Source: Stentor coeruleus
Taxonomy: Eukaryota; Ciliophora; Heterotrichea; Heterotrichida; Stentoridae
DNA: 64,000 nt
Direction: 5' to 3'
Assembly (NCBI GenBank): GCA_001970955.1
Contig: MPUH01000256.1
Span: 1 to 64,000 of the forward strand
Shown here in pieces: positions 20,071-29,047 of the stretch. The notes beneath the pieces are model-generated. The model did not search any database, was not told the origin of the DNA, and was given only the letters and a program-made list of their open reading frames with translations. Made by a program: the position numbers and the translations under genes. Within the stretch, counting starts at the first letter, position 1. Each line of letters starts with the position of its first letter.

Positions 20071-21006
20071 CTAGCGGCTTTTAAAATTAATGTATTTCGT
20101 TACACCACAACAAATAAGCATGGCGAATGGTGAGAGTAAAATATCAATAATAGAGCTTCCTCTTTCAGCAGCCCCAAGACTACAAATCCTAATAAATCTA
20201 AATATAGGGCTTGTAGTGATATACAAATCACAAGCAGAAATCCCTCTAAGCAGTTCCGTGCATGCCTTTTCTACACTTAAAGGTTTACCTTCAATATCAA
20301 GTAAGCTCTTAGGTTTTTTACTTGAAACTTTTTCCCACCCTTCAGTATCTATAGCTCCTGGGGCGAAAATACTTAAATAAACTTTATTCCTATTAAGTTC
20401 TGGTCTGATGCTATTAGCCAAAGCATGAACTGCGGCTTTACTAGCAAGCCAAGCTGAATTTCCTTCAATAGGCATATAGACTTGTGCAGCACTAACAATA
20501 CAAATCCTACCTTTTTTTCTTTGACACATTTCTTTGGCAATAGGTAATAATGAATTTACCAAAGACATATAGTTATTTTCCATCTGTTCTCTAAATTGTT
20601 CTTGTCTTGAAGTTAGAAAAGTTCCTGTTTCCATAAGTCCAGCACAGCAGACAAACAGCTCGACTCCACCAAAACGAGACTCAGCGGATTTTAGAATTTC
20701 CTCAAACTTATCGTTTTTGCTTAGGTCAGTGTTATATATTTGGACGAAATTACCATAGTCTGATTTTCTTGAACTTGGCTCAAGTTCTTTGAGTAAAGAT
20801 CCTAAAGCGAGTTTGTTACGAGCTATGAGGGTTAATCTTGCACCTTTGTAGTAACACTCACGTGCTAGTTCCTTACCAAGACCTGAGCTTGCCCCTGTGA
20901 TCATGATATGCTTGCCAGATAGGTTAAATTTTTTCATCCTCCTCTTGCAGAAAAGTAAAAATTTGATTACTATGAGAACTCCAATAAATAAGAGGATGTT
21001 TTCCAT
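20071..21006 (-). CDS. KDSR-like short-chain dehydrogenase without catalytic Tyr, 311 aa
   Basis: Short-chain dehydrogenase/reductase with an N-terminal membrane anchor (residues 3-20) and the NAD(P)-binding motif TGASSGLG (37-44). The downstream 'IFAPGAIDTEGW' region and C-terminal hydrophobic segments resemble 3-ketodihydrosphingosine reductase, the ER enzyme of the second step of sphingolipid synthesis. The catalytic Ser is kept (S172), and so is the Lys (K190), but the tyrosine four residues before it is Trp: the sequence reads SAWLASK with codon TGG. The NNAG motif is CCAG. The protein may therefore be a pseudoenzyme, use altered chemistry, or carry a base error. Start MENILLF just inside ATG at 21006. 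Confidence 0.8.
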   Translation of the reverse strand: MENILLFIGVLIVIKFLLFCKRRMKKFNLSGKHIMITGASSGLGKELARECYYKGARLTLIARNKLALGSLLKELEPSSRKSDYGNFVQIYNTDLSKNDKFEEILKSAESRFGGVELFVCCAGLMETGTFLTSRQEQFREQMENNYMSLVNSLLPIAKEMCQRKKGRICIVSAAQVYMPIEGNSAWLASKAAVHALANSIRPELNRNKVYLSIFAPGAIDTEGWEKVSSKKPKSLLDIEGKPLSVEKACTELLRGISACDLYITTSPIFRFIRICSLGAAERGSSIIDILLSPFAMLICCGVTKYINFKSR

Positions 21007-21230
21007 TTATGGATTTATTTTGCTTGATTTTTAACCTTTTTATTAATATTAAAGTTTTCAAAATTGGAAAAATTATTAGCTTAAGTGGAAAGATTAATCG
21101 ATAAATTTGAATGATTTAAAAGAAATTGGTTATTGTTTAATAGATGAGAATATTTTAGAATTTTGGATTTGCTTTAAAAAATATTTTATTTTGATATTAT
21201 CTGAGGCAAAGTGTTTGTATTAGGAATGAT

Positions 21231-21462
21231 TGATTTACTTTAATTAATAATAAAAAATTTACATTTCTAAAGTTAATATTAAATGATTATACAAAATTGA
21301 CGCTAAATAAAAGAAACAGTAAAGACCTCCTCAGCCAAGTAAAGANGCTGATTTACTTTAATTAATAATAAAAAATTTACATTTCTAAAGATAATATTAA
21401 ATGATTATACAAATTGACGCTAAATAAAAGAAACAGTAAAGACCTCCTCAGCCAAGTAAAGA
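21231..21462. repeat. Unmerged contig overlap around N at 21346
   Basis: About 115 bp (21231-21345) is repeated almost exactly directly after a single N (21349-21462), with one substitution and one A-run indel. A lone N flanked by near-identical direct copies is what a scaffolder leaves when two overlapping contig ends are joined without merging. It is therefore probably not a real tandem duplication. Confidence 0.85.
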
Positions 21463-21597
21463 GTCACATAACCAGCGACAACGAGTGGTTTAACATATCG
21501 AATCTGCCTAAAGTAAGAGATCGTAGGGCAAACAAACCTCGATCGGACAAGATTTAAACCATGCCACCTTAACTACCACCTACTTTAAACTTTATAC
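21459..21597 (-). repeat. 139-bp dispersed repeat, copy 1 (possible structured RNA)
   Basis: Matches 43812-43950 in opposite orientation at roughly 92% identity by eye (about 11-12 differences in 139), with unrelated flanks. It is far more GC-rich than its surroundings. Read on the minus strand it contains TGGCATGGTTTAA, and about 68 nt later TTAAACCA, which can pair with TGGTTTAA in an 8-bp stem; the stem is kept in both copies. A GATCGAGGT segment resembles an RNA polymerase III B box (GWTCRANNC) at 8 of 9 positions, and TGGCATGG weakly resembles an A box. It could be a small RNA gene family, a SINE-like element or a MITE. It does not look like tRNA, 5S, U1-U6 or SRP RNA. Confidence 0.7.
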
Positions 21598-21956
21598 AAA
21601 ATTAAAGATATATTGTGATTAATCAAATAATTATACATAATTATTAAACTATAGTTAATAATCAATACTTGGTCTGATTTATTAATAATTGTATAATTTT
21701 AAATGTTCACTGCTTCGGTTATGGAAAATCAAAATATAATCATTCTATTATTTAATAGGATCTTGGGACCATATATCAGTAAAGTAGCATTATAATTTAT
21801 CTAATAATAATGATATTATTTAAAAAAATATTTTGAATCATATCTCAAAATTAAAATTTTAAAATAATTATATCTTTAAAGAGTGGGCCTATTCTTAAAT
21901 ATTTGTATTCTAACTTTTTATATAATTTCTAGTATTATATAAAAACTTGATTTCTT

Positions 21957-23016
21957 TTAATCTTCTTCCTCTATAAGTTCATCAGAATCTATAAAGACTC
22001 TATCATCTTCAATCCTATAGTTAACATTAAATTTTGGAAGTATTTCTTCCATAAGTATCTGCAACCTAAATGGTGATCCATCACAAAGACCGCTCACACT
22101 AGGAACTCTGAAAATATCGCTAATAGGGATTCCTTCATCATAATCTAACTCAGCCCATTTTCTTGCAACATTAAAAGAATACAANATCATAATCTAACTC
22201 AGCCCATTTTCTTGCAACATTAAAAGAATACAAAAAATCATTAAAAAACTTTTGCTCAAAATTCTGTGGGTAATTTTTAGGTACAACAACTTTTCTAATA
22301 GTTTTAAATGTATTCTCCACCACTTCTCTATCTTTTTTCATAACTAATCTTGTGAATACTGCAATTTGTGTGCAAAATCCATTTTTTGTAAATCCTTCAG
22401 GCTTTCCTACCCCTGTTAATTGAAATGAATATCCAAACATATCAGCAGTACTTCTACACCAATTAGTAAATTCTTCTTGTGACCATTCAAATTTATGATC
22501 ATCATGACGAAATTGTTTCGGATCAGGGAAATATATATTGAAATCTCTGTTTGGTGTTGTTACGATAACTAATTTTGGATTTATGTAAGAGAAAATATTG
22601 TATGTGAGTAAAGGCACTTCTGATAAGTATATATGCTCGATACTAAATAAATCTTACACTTCACAAAGAGATATGCATGATATTTGGTGAGGAATTAAAG
22701 GACAAGGAATTAGTATAGATCCTTGAAGTAAAACAACTTCTAATGGGCATTTTCTATGAATAATATAAGCAGGGATGCCAGGTGAGCATTTTTCTATAGC
22801 TTCAGATATAGATTCATTATCTATATCAATTCCAATAAGCATTCTTATACCTTTATAATAAAGAAGCTCACTTACTAACCCCCCTGATCCACAACCTAAG
22901 TCACATAACTCTTTAATCTTATTCTCTTTCATAATCTCTTTAACTTTAATCCGACGCTGTTCCCATAAAGGTGGGCAAAACACTATAGGCACTTTATCTT
23001 CTGAACCTTTTATCAT
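21957..23016 (-). CDS. HEN1: HEN1 small-RNA 2'-O-methyltransferase, 331 aa after correction
   Basis: Methylates the 2'-OH of the 3'-terminal nucleotide of small RNAs, protecting piRNA-like molecules. Seen: CPPLWEQR near the start, SAM motif DLGCGSG (39-45), GIDID (62-66), and after removal of a 15-nt intron (22643-22657) the metal-binding CEVIEH (E119, E122, H123). VVTTPNRDFN-type text, FRHDDHKFEW (further metal His) and the FxLTGVG segment follow, all HEN1 hallmarks. Without splicing the frame stops right after CEV. A second disturbance, N at 22185 between two 48-bp direct copies, is an assembly artefact: deleting N plus one copy (49 nt) restores an uninterrupted frame of 996 nt. Divergent from URM1 with 94 bp between starts. 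Confidence 0.9.
22137..22233. repeat. Unmerged contig overlap around N at 22185
   Basis: Forty-eight identical bases lie on either side of one N (22137-22184 and 22186-22233) inside the HEN1 coding region. Collapsing them restores the reading frame, showing the duplication is an assembly error. Confidence 0.93.
22643..22657 (-). other. 15-nt intron in HEN1
   Basis: GTAAGATTTATTTAG on the coding strand. Its removal joins ..ISLCEV and IEHIYLSEV, rebuilding the conserved metal-binding EVIEH motif. Confidence 0.93.
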
Positions 23017-23110
23017 TTATTGTATTTAAGATGTTATGAAAGCAGTAGCATTATCTGATTTTTAAGCTTAATCTCTCAATATTATATTGTGTTAATTATT
23101 ATACTATTAA

Positions 23111-23426
23111 ATGGTACAAGTTTTTGTGGACTTCAGGTAAGAACCTACATAGTGGTGGCCTTGAAGACTTGTTCGGAAGACAAAAAGAGTTGCAAGTGAA
23201 TATAGAAGAGATGACTTTAAGACAGTTAGTTTTTCATCTTAAAGACAGGTATGTACAAATGAAACCAGAACTCTTTGTTACAGGTGATGGACTGTAATTT
23301 TCATGTAGTCGTCCAGGAATTATTGTCTTGGTAAATGACACTGACTGGGAACTTTTAGGGAAAGACTCATATCAAGTGCAGAATCAAGATCGGATAAGTT
23401 TCATCAGTACATTACACGGAGGATAA
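23111..23426 (+). CDS. URM1: URM1 ubiquitin-related modifier, 94 aa, introns of 16 and 15 nt
   Basis: URM1 is a ubiquitin-fold protein and sulfur carrier: its C-terminal Gly-Gly is thiocarboxylated for tRNA wobble-uridine thiolation, and it can also be conjugated to proteins. Three exons: 23111-23136, 23153-23293, 23309-23426 (285 nt in total, an exact multiple of three). Spliced text includes [48 protein letters not shown] and the terminus FISTLHGG, closely matching URM1 from animals and plants; the length is typical. Both introns carry GTAA at the 5' end and TAG at the 3' end. The gene is invisible to a plain open-frame search because of the introns. Confidence 0.95.
23137..23152 (+). other. 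16-nt intron 1 of URM1
   Basis: GTAAGAACCTACATAG; removal joins ..VDF and SGGLEDLF in frame. Confidence 0.9.
23294..23308 (+). other. 15-nt intron 2 of URM1
   Basis: GTAATTTTCATGTAG; removal eliminates the in-frame TAA and rebuilds GDGLRPGI, the conserved URM1 core. Confidence 0.93.
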
Positions 23427-24201
23427 TTATAAGTATTAAGATTAGATGCTTTAAGGGAAATAAAGGAAACATAAATTTTAGGAAATAAAGAAGTAGGGTT
23501 ATATTCATAAGTTATCAGATTAGTTATTTCTATTTTCAGAGTTTTCTAGACGTTTCTGAGGCTTACTAGCTTACCTTGCTTGAAAAATCTGCATCAAGAC
23601 TTTTTTGATTAGATTCATTCACCTTGAAAATTTCATATTATATTAAAATTCTGACTAATATTGTATATTATCGTAATCTAAATTTTTTGTTGTTGTTTTT
23701 ACATGTTTTCAATGTTTAAATCAAATACTATTTTAACACATACCTACTTGCATAAAAAAAATGATTTTTTAAGAAGTAAATGCAATTTACTAATTGATTT
23801 AAATCCAGCAAAGCCTGTCCAGGTGAAAACTGTCTATAACAGAATCTGCAGTTAAATCCATTTATCATTCCTATGGTCTTGCATCATATTAGCTTTAGAA
23901 ACCTTTATAATCAAATTAAAATAAAAATATTTACTAATTATATTATAAGAAATTCTCCTTCTTTCAACATGGAGTTAGAAATGCATTTCAGCTCAATGCA
24001 ATTGCCTTATAAATAAATTTAGGCAAAGATTTAATTAAATTAAAAAACATTAGCCTTAGTCATTTTTATAAATCATAAAATCACTTTTTCAAGTAGGCTT
24101 CCCAAAACTTATAGGCTAAGCATAGCAAGCATGCATTATTAGCTCATCCCTTCCATATCAATCCCAACTTTATATTATTTCCATTTTTTGATATAAATCA
24201 A
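23427..24201. other. Intergenic, nothing recognised
   Basis: About 775 bp of AT-rich DNA between URM1 and the vWA gene, both reading rightward. Read on both strands with allowance for tiny introns; no protein-like text was found. Confidence 0.5.
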
Positions 24202-26062
24202 ATGGAGTGTGCAATGGATTATGCGTTCTTTTCAAGAAATGAACGCCAAAAATCTGAAATAAACATTATAGAAATTAACCTTTCATGTTTAAAGCAAGGT
24301 TCAAATCTTGCAACAGGTGAGCCAATATACTGTTCAGGGTGTCGTTTAAAATATGAGTTTATATATATTATAATTAAATTATTATATAAATCGTTCTTTA
24401 CTAAGCTCTTATAGTCATCTCATCAGAACAGAACCAAAAATGACATGGCCTTGTGAGTTTTGTGGAATAGTTAACGATTTAAATTTAGATGAAGAAGAAA
24501 TCCCAAATGCCCCTGAATTAACTTATGTTCTTGAGAGTGCTGCCCAAGTTGCTAGACTGTCAGAAGCGAACAGTGAAAGGTCTACAATTATTTTTTGTAT
24601 TGATATATCAGGATCTATGTGTGTATCTAAGCCTGTTAGTGGGAAATTGCATTTGAAAACTGACAAACAGTCTGAATTAATGAGACTTATCATGCCCGGT
24701 GAGGAAGACCAATACTGGCCTGGATCAAATAGAAATATTACATATGTTTCTCGCTTACAATGTGTACAGGCTGCGATTGAGTCACAGATACATGATTTTA
24801 TGACTTTAGCTCCTGATAAAAAAATAGGCATTGTAGCTTTCAATGGAGATGTAAGGATAATTGGTGATGGAACTGTTGATGAAATTATTACTGGAGATAA
24901 ATTGAATAATTATCAAGCTCTTAAAGATTATACCTCACAGAAAGCAGGAAGCTATGTTACTAAGAAAGTTAGTGAAACTGGCAAATTACTTAAAGATAAA
25001 ATATTGTCGCTTGAAGAATCAGGACCTACTGCTTTGGGTCCTGCTTTACTAATAAGTATTCTAACAGCAGGAGAAGGAGGGCCAGGATCAAAGGTTATTA
25101 TTTGCACTGATGGTTTAGCAAATGTAGGACTAGGCTCGCTTGACATTCCTGAAAACAGAGATTTTTATATAACTTTAGGTGCTTTAGCTGCAGAAAAGGG
25201 AGTCAGTGTATCTATAATTTCAATTGAAGGAGATGAATGCAAACTTGAAGCTCTTATGAGTGTGACCGAAGCTAGTGGAGGCGATATTTTAAGAGTTGCT
25301 CCAGAAAATGTTTCAGAAGAATTTGCTAATATTCTGTCAAATGATGTTATTGCCACTCATGTTACAGTAGAGGTTACTCTTTATAAAGCAGTGCAATTCA
25401 AAAATGAAGATTCTTCATGTTTGAGTTTTGGAAAATCTAGGCTGCATAAAAAGGTGGGAAATGCAACTTCTGCTTCTTCATTTTCTTTTGGTTATAATTT
25501 AAAAAGTGATGAAGAACTAAATGCTTTGATGGCTGATAAGCAAAGTTTGCAATTTCTCCCAATGCAAGCTGTTTTTACTTATAAATCATTGGAAGGAATG
25601 AAATGCATTAGAGTTATTAACAGAAGACAACCTATAACATTTAATAAACAAGAAGCGCAACAAAACGCAAAAGTTGACCTCTTAGCTAGAGCAGGGAGAA
25701 GGCAGGCTGCAAAATTTGCAGAACAAGGTCGCTATGAAGATATGAGATTATGTGCATCAGAATGGAAAAATGAAATTTCTCAACAAGAGTTAAAAAATTC
25801 GAATAATCTTAAGATGGCTCAAGAATTCCATGCAGATCTTGATGATTTACAACAAGAAGTTTTTGAGCAAGAATGCTTAGAGAGGCAAATGGGCTATGAA
25901 GCTATGGATGATTGTGAAGAAGGGCTTATGAATTTTGAAGAAATGAACATGCCACGTGAAGTATTAGCTAAAGAAGAGAAAAAATCATCAAAACCTGAAC
26001 GGAGAGAAGTGTTTCAGGATAAGTTTATATCCAAAGTTAACAAGATGCAGAAAAAGAATTAA
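24202..26062 (+). CDS. Zinc-ribbon plus von Willebrand A domain protein, 600 aa
   Basis: N-terminal zinc ribbon of the Sec23/Sec24 kind: CSGC (44-47) and CEFC (65-68), with 'GIVNDL' and 'PELTYVLE' after it as in Sec23. A vWA domain then starts at IIFCIDISGSM with a complete MIDAS motif DxSxS (about D115, S117, S119). A beta-rich region and a helical, Glu/Lys-rich tail follow. The cysteine pairs fall in different frames and are united only by removing a 58-nt GT...TAG intron (24357-24414); the spliced length is then an exact multiple of three. It is not Sec23 itself, since the gelsolin and trunk signatures are not seen. vWA/MIDAS domains bind partners through a metal ion; function otherwise unknown. 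Confidence 0.75.
24357..24414 (+). other. 58-nt intron in the vWA gene
   Basis: Begins GTTTATATATATTA and ends CTCTTATAG. No GT...AG pair of 15-16 nt could join the two zinc-binding halves in this stretch. It is nearly four times longer than every other intron seen here. Confidence 0.65.
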
Positions 26063-26675
26063 TATTAAACTTAGCAAATTTGATATAGTTTTGCTTTTTT
26101 AAACTAAACAAATGCTCAGCATTTTTTATTAAGTATTTCTCATTTTCAAAGTATTTATGCAAAATTTAAAGTAGTTGCAATTTTATATACTATAAAGTTA
26201 TGTTTATTTATGATAGTTTATAATCAATTACGTTAAAGTAGATGTTTTATTAAAGAATAGAGCAGAAATTAATATGATAGAAAATTGCTTAGAAATTAAA
26301 ATTTATGAAAACTTAGTTTAAAATACATTTTTCTGATATAAGAAATCATATGAAAGAAAGTAGAAATAAGTGCACCGCCACAGATCTAATAAATTAATTT
26401 TCGAAATTCAATCTTTTTGTTTAAAGTTCATCAGTTTTTGAAATATTTAATGAATATCTTTTAAACTTTATATCGAAAAAGTTATATTGCACTTGCATAT
26501 TTTTCTAAACCCAAATTTACAAGATTATATACTTAAAATGATATTTTTTCGCATTTACTACAATGATACTATAAAAAGTAGTAAAATAAAAAAAATTGTT
26601 ATTTCAGGCATTATCGATTTCGAAAATATAAATTTCTTTTTTAAGCTTAAGATGTTCTATCCATTTATAATAAAT
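26063..26675. other. Intergenic, nothing recognised
   Basis: AT-rich. The open frame continues about 63 codons upstream of the chosen start of the MFS gene, but that text is low-complexity Ile/Lys/Phe and is treated as non-coding. Confidence 0.5.
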
Positions 26676-27920
26676 ATGAAAAAAATTCAAAAGTGGATGA
26701 TGCTCTTCCTATACTCCGCCTTACAATGGTTTGGTGGTACAATATGGATAAGTTTCGCATCAATTACAGATAGTGCTGCGAGTTACTATGGAAAAAGTCT
26801 AGAATTTATCAACCTCTTCTCACTCAGCTTTCTAATCCTCCAACTTCCAATGGCGCCCTTATCATCATACTTCTTGCGTAAATCGTATCACTGGACTATG
26901 ATGTTAGCGTATCTTGTATCTGTAGTTGGAGTCTGGGTAAAAGTCATAGCCCAAGACAACTTTTACTTTTCATTGGCTGGGCAAATGCTTATTGGGTCAA
27001 TGAATTCTTTAACACTTGCAGCTTGCTCTACACTGACAGCTCTATGGTTTGATCCTAGTGAGCAGACTTTAGCTGTGGCTATTGCTAGTACTAGTAACTT
27101 ACTTGGTGCAGGCTGTGGTTTAATCTTATCTCCTTATGTTCATAGCATTAGTGAATTGATGTATATTCAAGCTTCATACACAACTTTTTTTGCAATACTC
27201 AATGTTATTTTCTCAAGAAAGAAAACTCCTGAAGACTGCTCTGTTGTAAAAGCAGAGTTTTCTAAAGAACTTTCAGTCATTTTCAAGGATTGGTACCATT
27301 TAGCTTTGATATTCTTTATTAGTTCAGGTTTGGCTATCGCTTATGCTCTATCTGGAGTTATCTATCAAATCCTTAGTCCTTTTGGTGTCACTGAAGATGA
27401 ATCTGGATGGATAGGGTTCAGTATGTATATCGGAGCAATTGTTGGAGGGCTTTTGACTTCACTGATAGTCCATAAAAATAAGAATTACATCAATCCTGTT
27501 AGAGTATTTGCTTTTCTTTCTTTGTCAGGAATTATTATTTGGGCTGCTTCAGTTAGGTATTTCTGGGGTAATATACTTGGCAGTATTATCAGTGGACTTG
27601 GACTTTTTGGATTTATGCCTTTAGGCATTCAGGCAACTGTCGACCAAAACAAGAATATTGAAGAAAGTATTCCAACAAATCTCATCTTTCTTACTGCTCA
27701 GGCACTATCTGTAGCTTATACTTATCCTATTATTTTGTTCTACTCATGGACTAAATTGTCAGGATTATGGCTTTCAACAATATTTGCAGTGCTATCTTTC
27801 TGTACACTTATGATACTTTACTGTCCGAAATTGATAGAAAAGTATAAACAGCCTTTAATTGTCCCGCAAAATATAATTAAAGAGGATGGCCCTCCTGATG
27901 TAGATAATAATTATGATTAG
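26676..27920 (+). CDS. Major facilitator superfamily transporter, FLVCR (SLC49)-like, 414 aa
   Basis: Polytopic membrane protein with about 12 hydrophobic segments. The first helices ('LFLYSALQWFGGTIWISFASI'-like, with FASITD before the second helix) and 'LTALWFDPSEQTLAVAIAS' at the cytoplasmic loop and helix 5 resemble the FLVCR/SLC49 branch of the MFS. Known SLC49 members carry haem, choline or ethanolamine. The start is set at MKKIQKW, just before the first helix. The substrate cannot be inferred. Single exon; stop TAG. Confidence 0.75.
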   Translation: MKKIQKWMMLFLYSALQWFGGTIWISFASITDSAASYYGKSLEFINLFSLSFLILQLPMAPLSSYFLRKSYHWTMMLAYLVSVVGVWVKVIAQDNFYFSLAGQMLIGSMNSLTLAACSTLTALWFDPSEQTLAVAIASTSNLLGAGCGLILSPYVHSISELMYIQASYTTFFAILNVIFSRKKTPEDCSVVKAEFSKELSVIFKDWYHLALIFFISSGLAIAYALSGVIYQILSPFGVTEDESGWIGFSMYIGAIVGGLLTSLIVHKNKNYINPVRVFAFLSLSGIIIWAASVRYFWGNILGSIISGLGLFGFMPLGIQATVDQNKNIEESIPTNLIFLTAQALSVAYTYPIILFYSWTKLSGLWLSTIFAVLSFCTLMILYCPKLIEKYKQPLIVPQNIIKEDGPPDVDNNYD

Positions 27921-29047
27921 AATTGGTTTTAGAACTTGTGTTTATATATGATTAATTTACTAATTTGAAGATTATTACCTAACTATAATACCCCTAAATT
28001 AATACAATTCAAGATATTTGTATGCATTCTAGAGATAATGTCCTAATGCATTCGATTGCTGTTTTCAGTTCATATGGAAAAAATAAGGATAGCAAACAAC
28101 TATTTCAAAAAAAATCACTCCTAACAACTGTTAATTCTTTTTTTCATCATATCCAGCTCTTTTAAAACCTTTGGAGCATGCAAAACCGTACCTCTGGCTA
28201 AGGTAAAATATCGCTTTTGATTAAAATGCTCATAAAATCTCTGATTAGTAGGCATTTCATTATTAAATAAAGATTTTATTTTAAAATAATTTTTTAGTAT
28301 TTCAATCTAAGAAGGATTTGAAGCCTGAATTAAAAGTTACATTCAAATTTTACATGCTGAAATGAATTTTCCCTTATTATCTCAGACTTATTTATTTCTT
28401 GATGGTAAGTTCTTCACTTGATGTTCTGTGCTTTAATATTCTAATCTCATCGAATAATACTCTTCCTGTTATTGTATATGCTCAAAGCCAAACACAGATA
28501 CTTCCTTTTATCTATCTGGGCCTTTCAAACTCCCTTCGGAAATCTTTTCTTTAATCAAAATTTACCATTTACAGTAAATCCAAGTTTCATCCGCTTTAGT
28601 AATTTATCTCAAGCTTTTTTTTCATTATCATCTTTCTTCTCATTACAGTACTCAATCTCTATGCAAATTTTGGAAAACTGAATCTTTTCCAAAGATAAAA
28701 GAGAAAGTGAGGACTCTTGAAGATTCCTGAGAGAAGTTTATTCATCATATATAAATTGCAATTTCTAACTTTTAATGCTGCTATCTAAATTAATTAATCT
28801 CAACTAAATAAAATTAAATTCAGATTTTTTCTAAATTCAATGAGTCTTAATTATGGCTTAAAGATTTTAATTGAAGCGATTTTTGATTCTCTGCAGAAAT
28901 GCCTATTGATACAGAAGGAACACTTGATATGCAATACCAACCTGCAATGATTCCGCTAGTAAAGAATATTGTATTAGCAACCACTCTTTTGATCATATTT
29001 ATTATAGTGCATAAAGGGCAGAGTTTAAAATTTCTCATAAGATTTGG
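27921..29047. other. Intergenic with a decayed transposon
   Basis: Contains the IS1595/Merlin-like remnant (see separate entry) and a 45-codon stop-bounded stretch on the minus strand ending near 28132 (..RYFTLARGTVLHAPKVL..), which was not recognised. A 63-codon minus-strand frame at 28847-29038 with one hydrophobic helix sits just after the TBC gene; no acceptable intron links the two, so it is left unassigned. Confidence 0.5.
28330..28600 (-). mobile_element. Degenerate IS1595/ISXO2-like (Merlin-type) DNA transposase remnant
   Basis: Read on the minus strand and allowing frame changes, the text runs DETWIYCK, then after about 25 residues EVSVFGFEH, then TITGRVLFDEI...RTSSEELTIKK, then IIRENSFQHV. 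That order (DET at the first catalytic Asp, VFG strand, TGR turn, 'T.L..II....PG') is the core of the DDE transposases of the IS1595/ISXO2 group, whose eukaryotic relatives are Merlin elements. Several stops and at least one frame change interrupt it, so it is dead. No terminal inverted repeats were recognised. Confidence 0.42.

Larger units (their letters stand above)
21007..21956. other. Intergenic with assembly scar and dispersed repeat
   Basis: Holds a direct duplication around an N (21231-21462) and, beside it, one copy of the 139-bp repeat (21459-21597). The remainder (21600-21956) is AT-rich with no gene seen. Confidence 0.7.

Noticed and set aside
21957-23016. Three short genes in place of HEN1
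   Set aside because: They are pieces of one gene divided by an intron and by an assembly duplication.
28847-29038. Further C-terminal exon of the TBC gene with a membrane helix
   Set aside because: No intron of any plausible size joins the frames without a stop.
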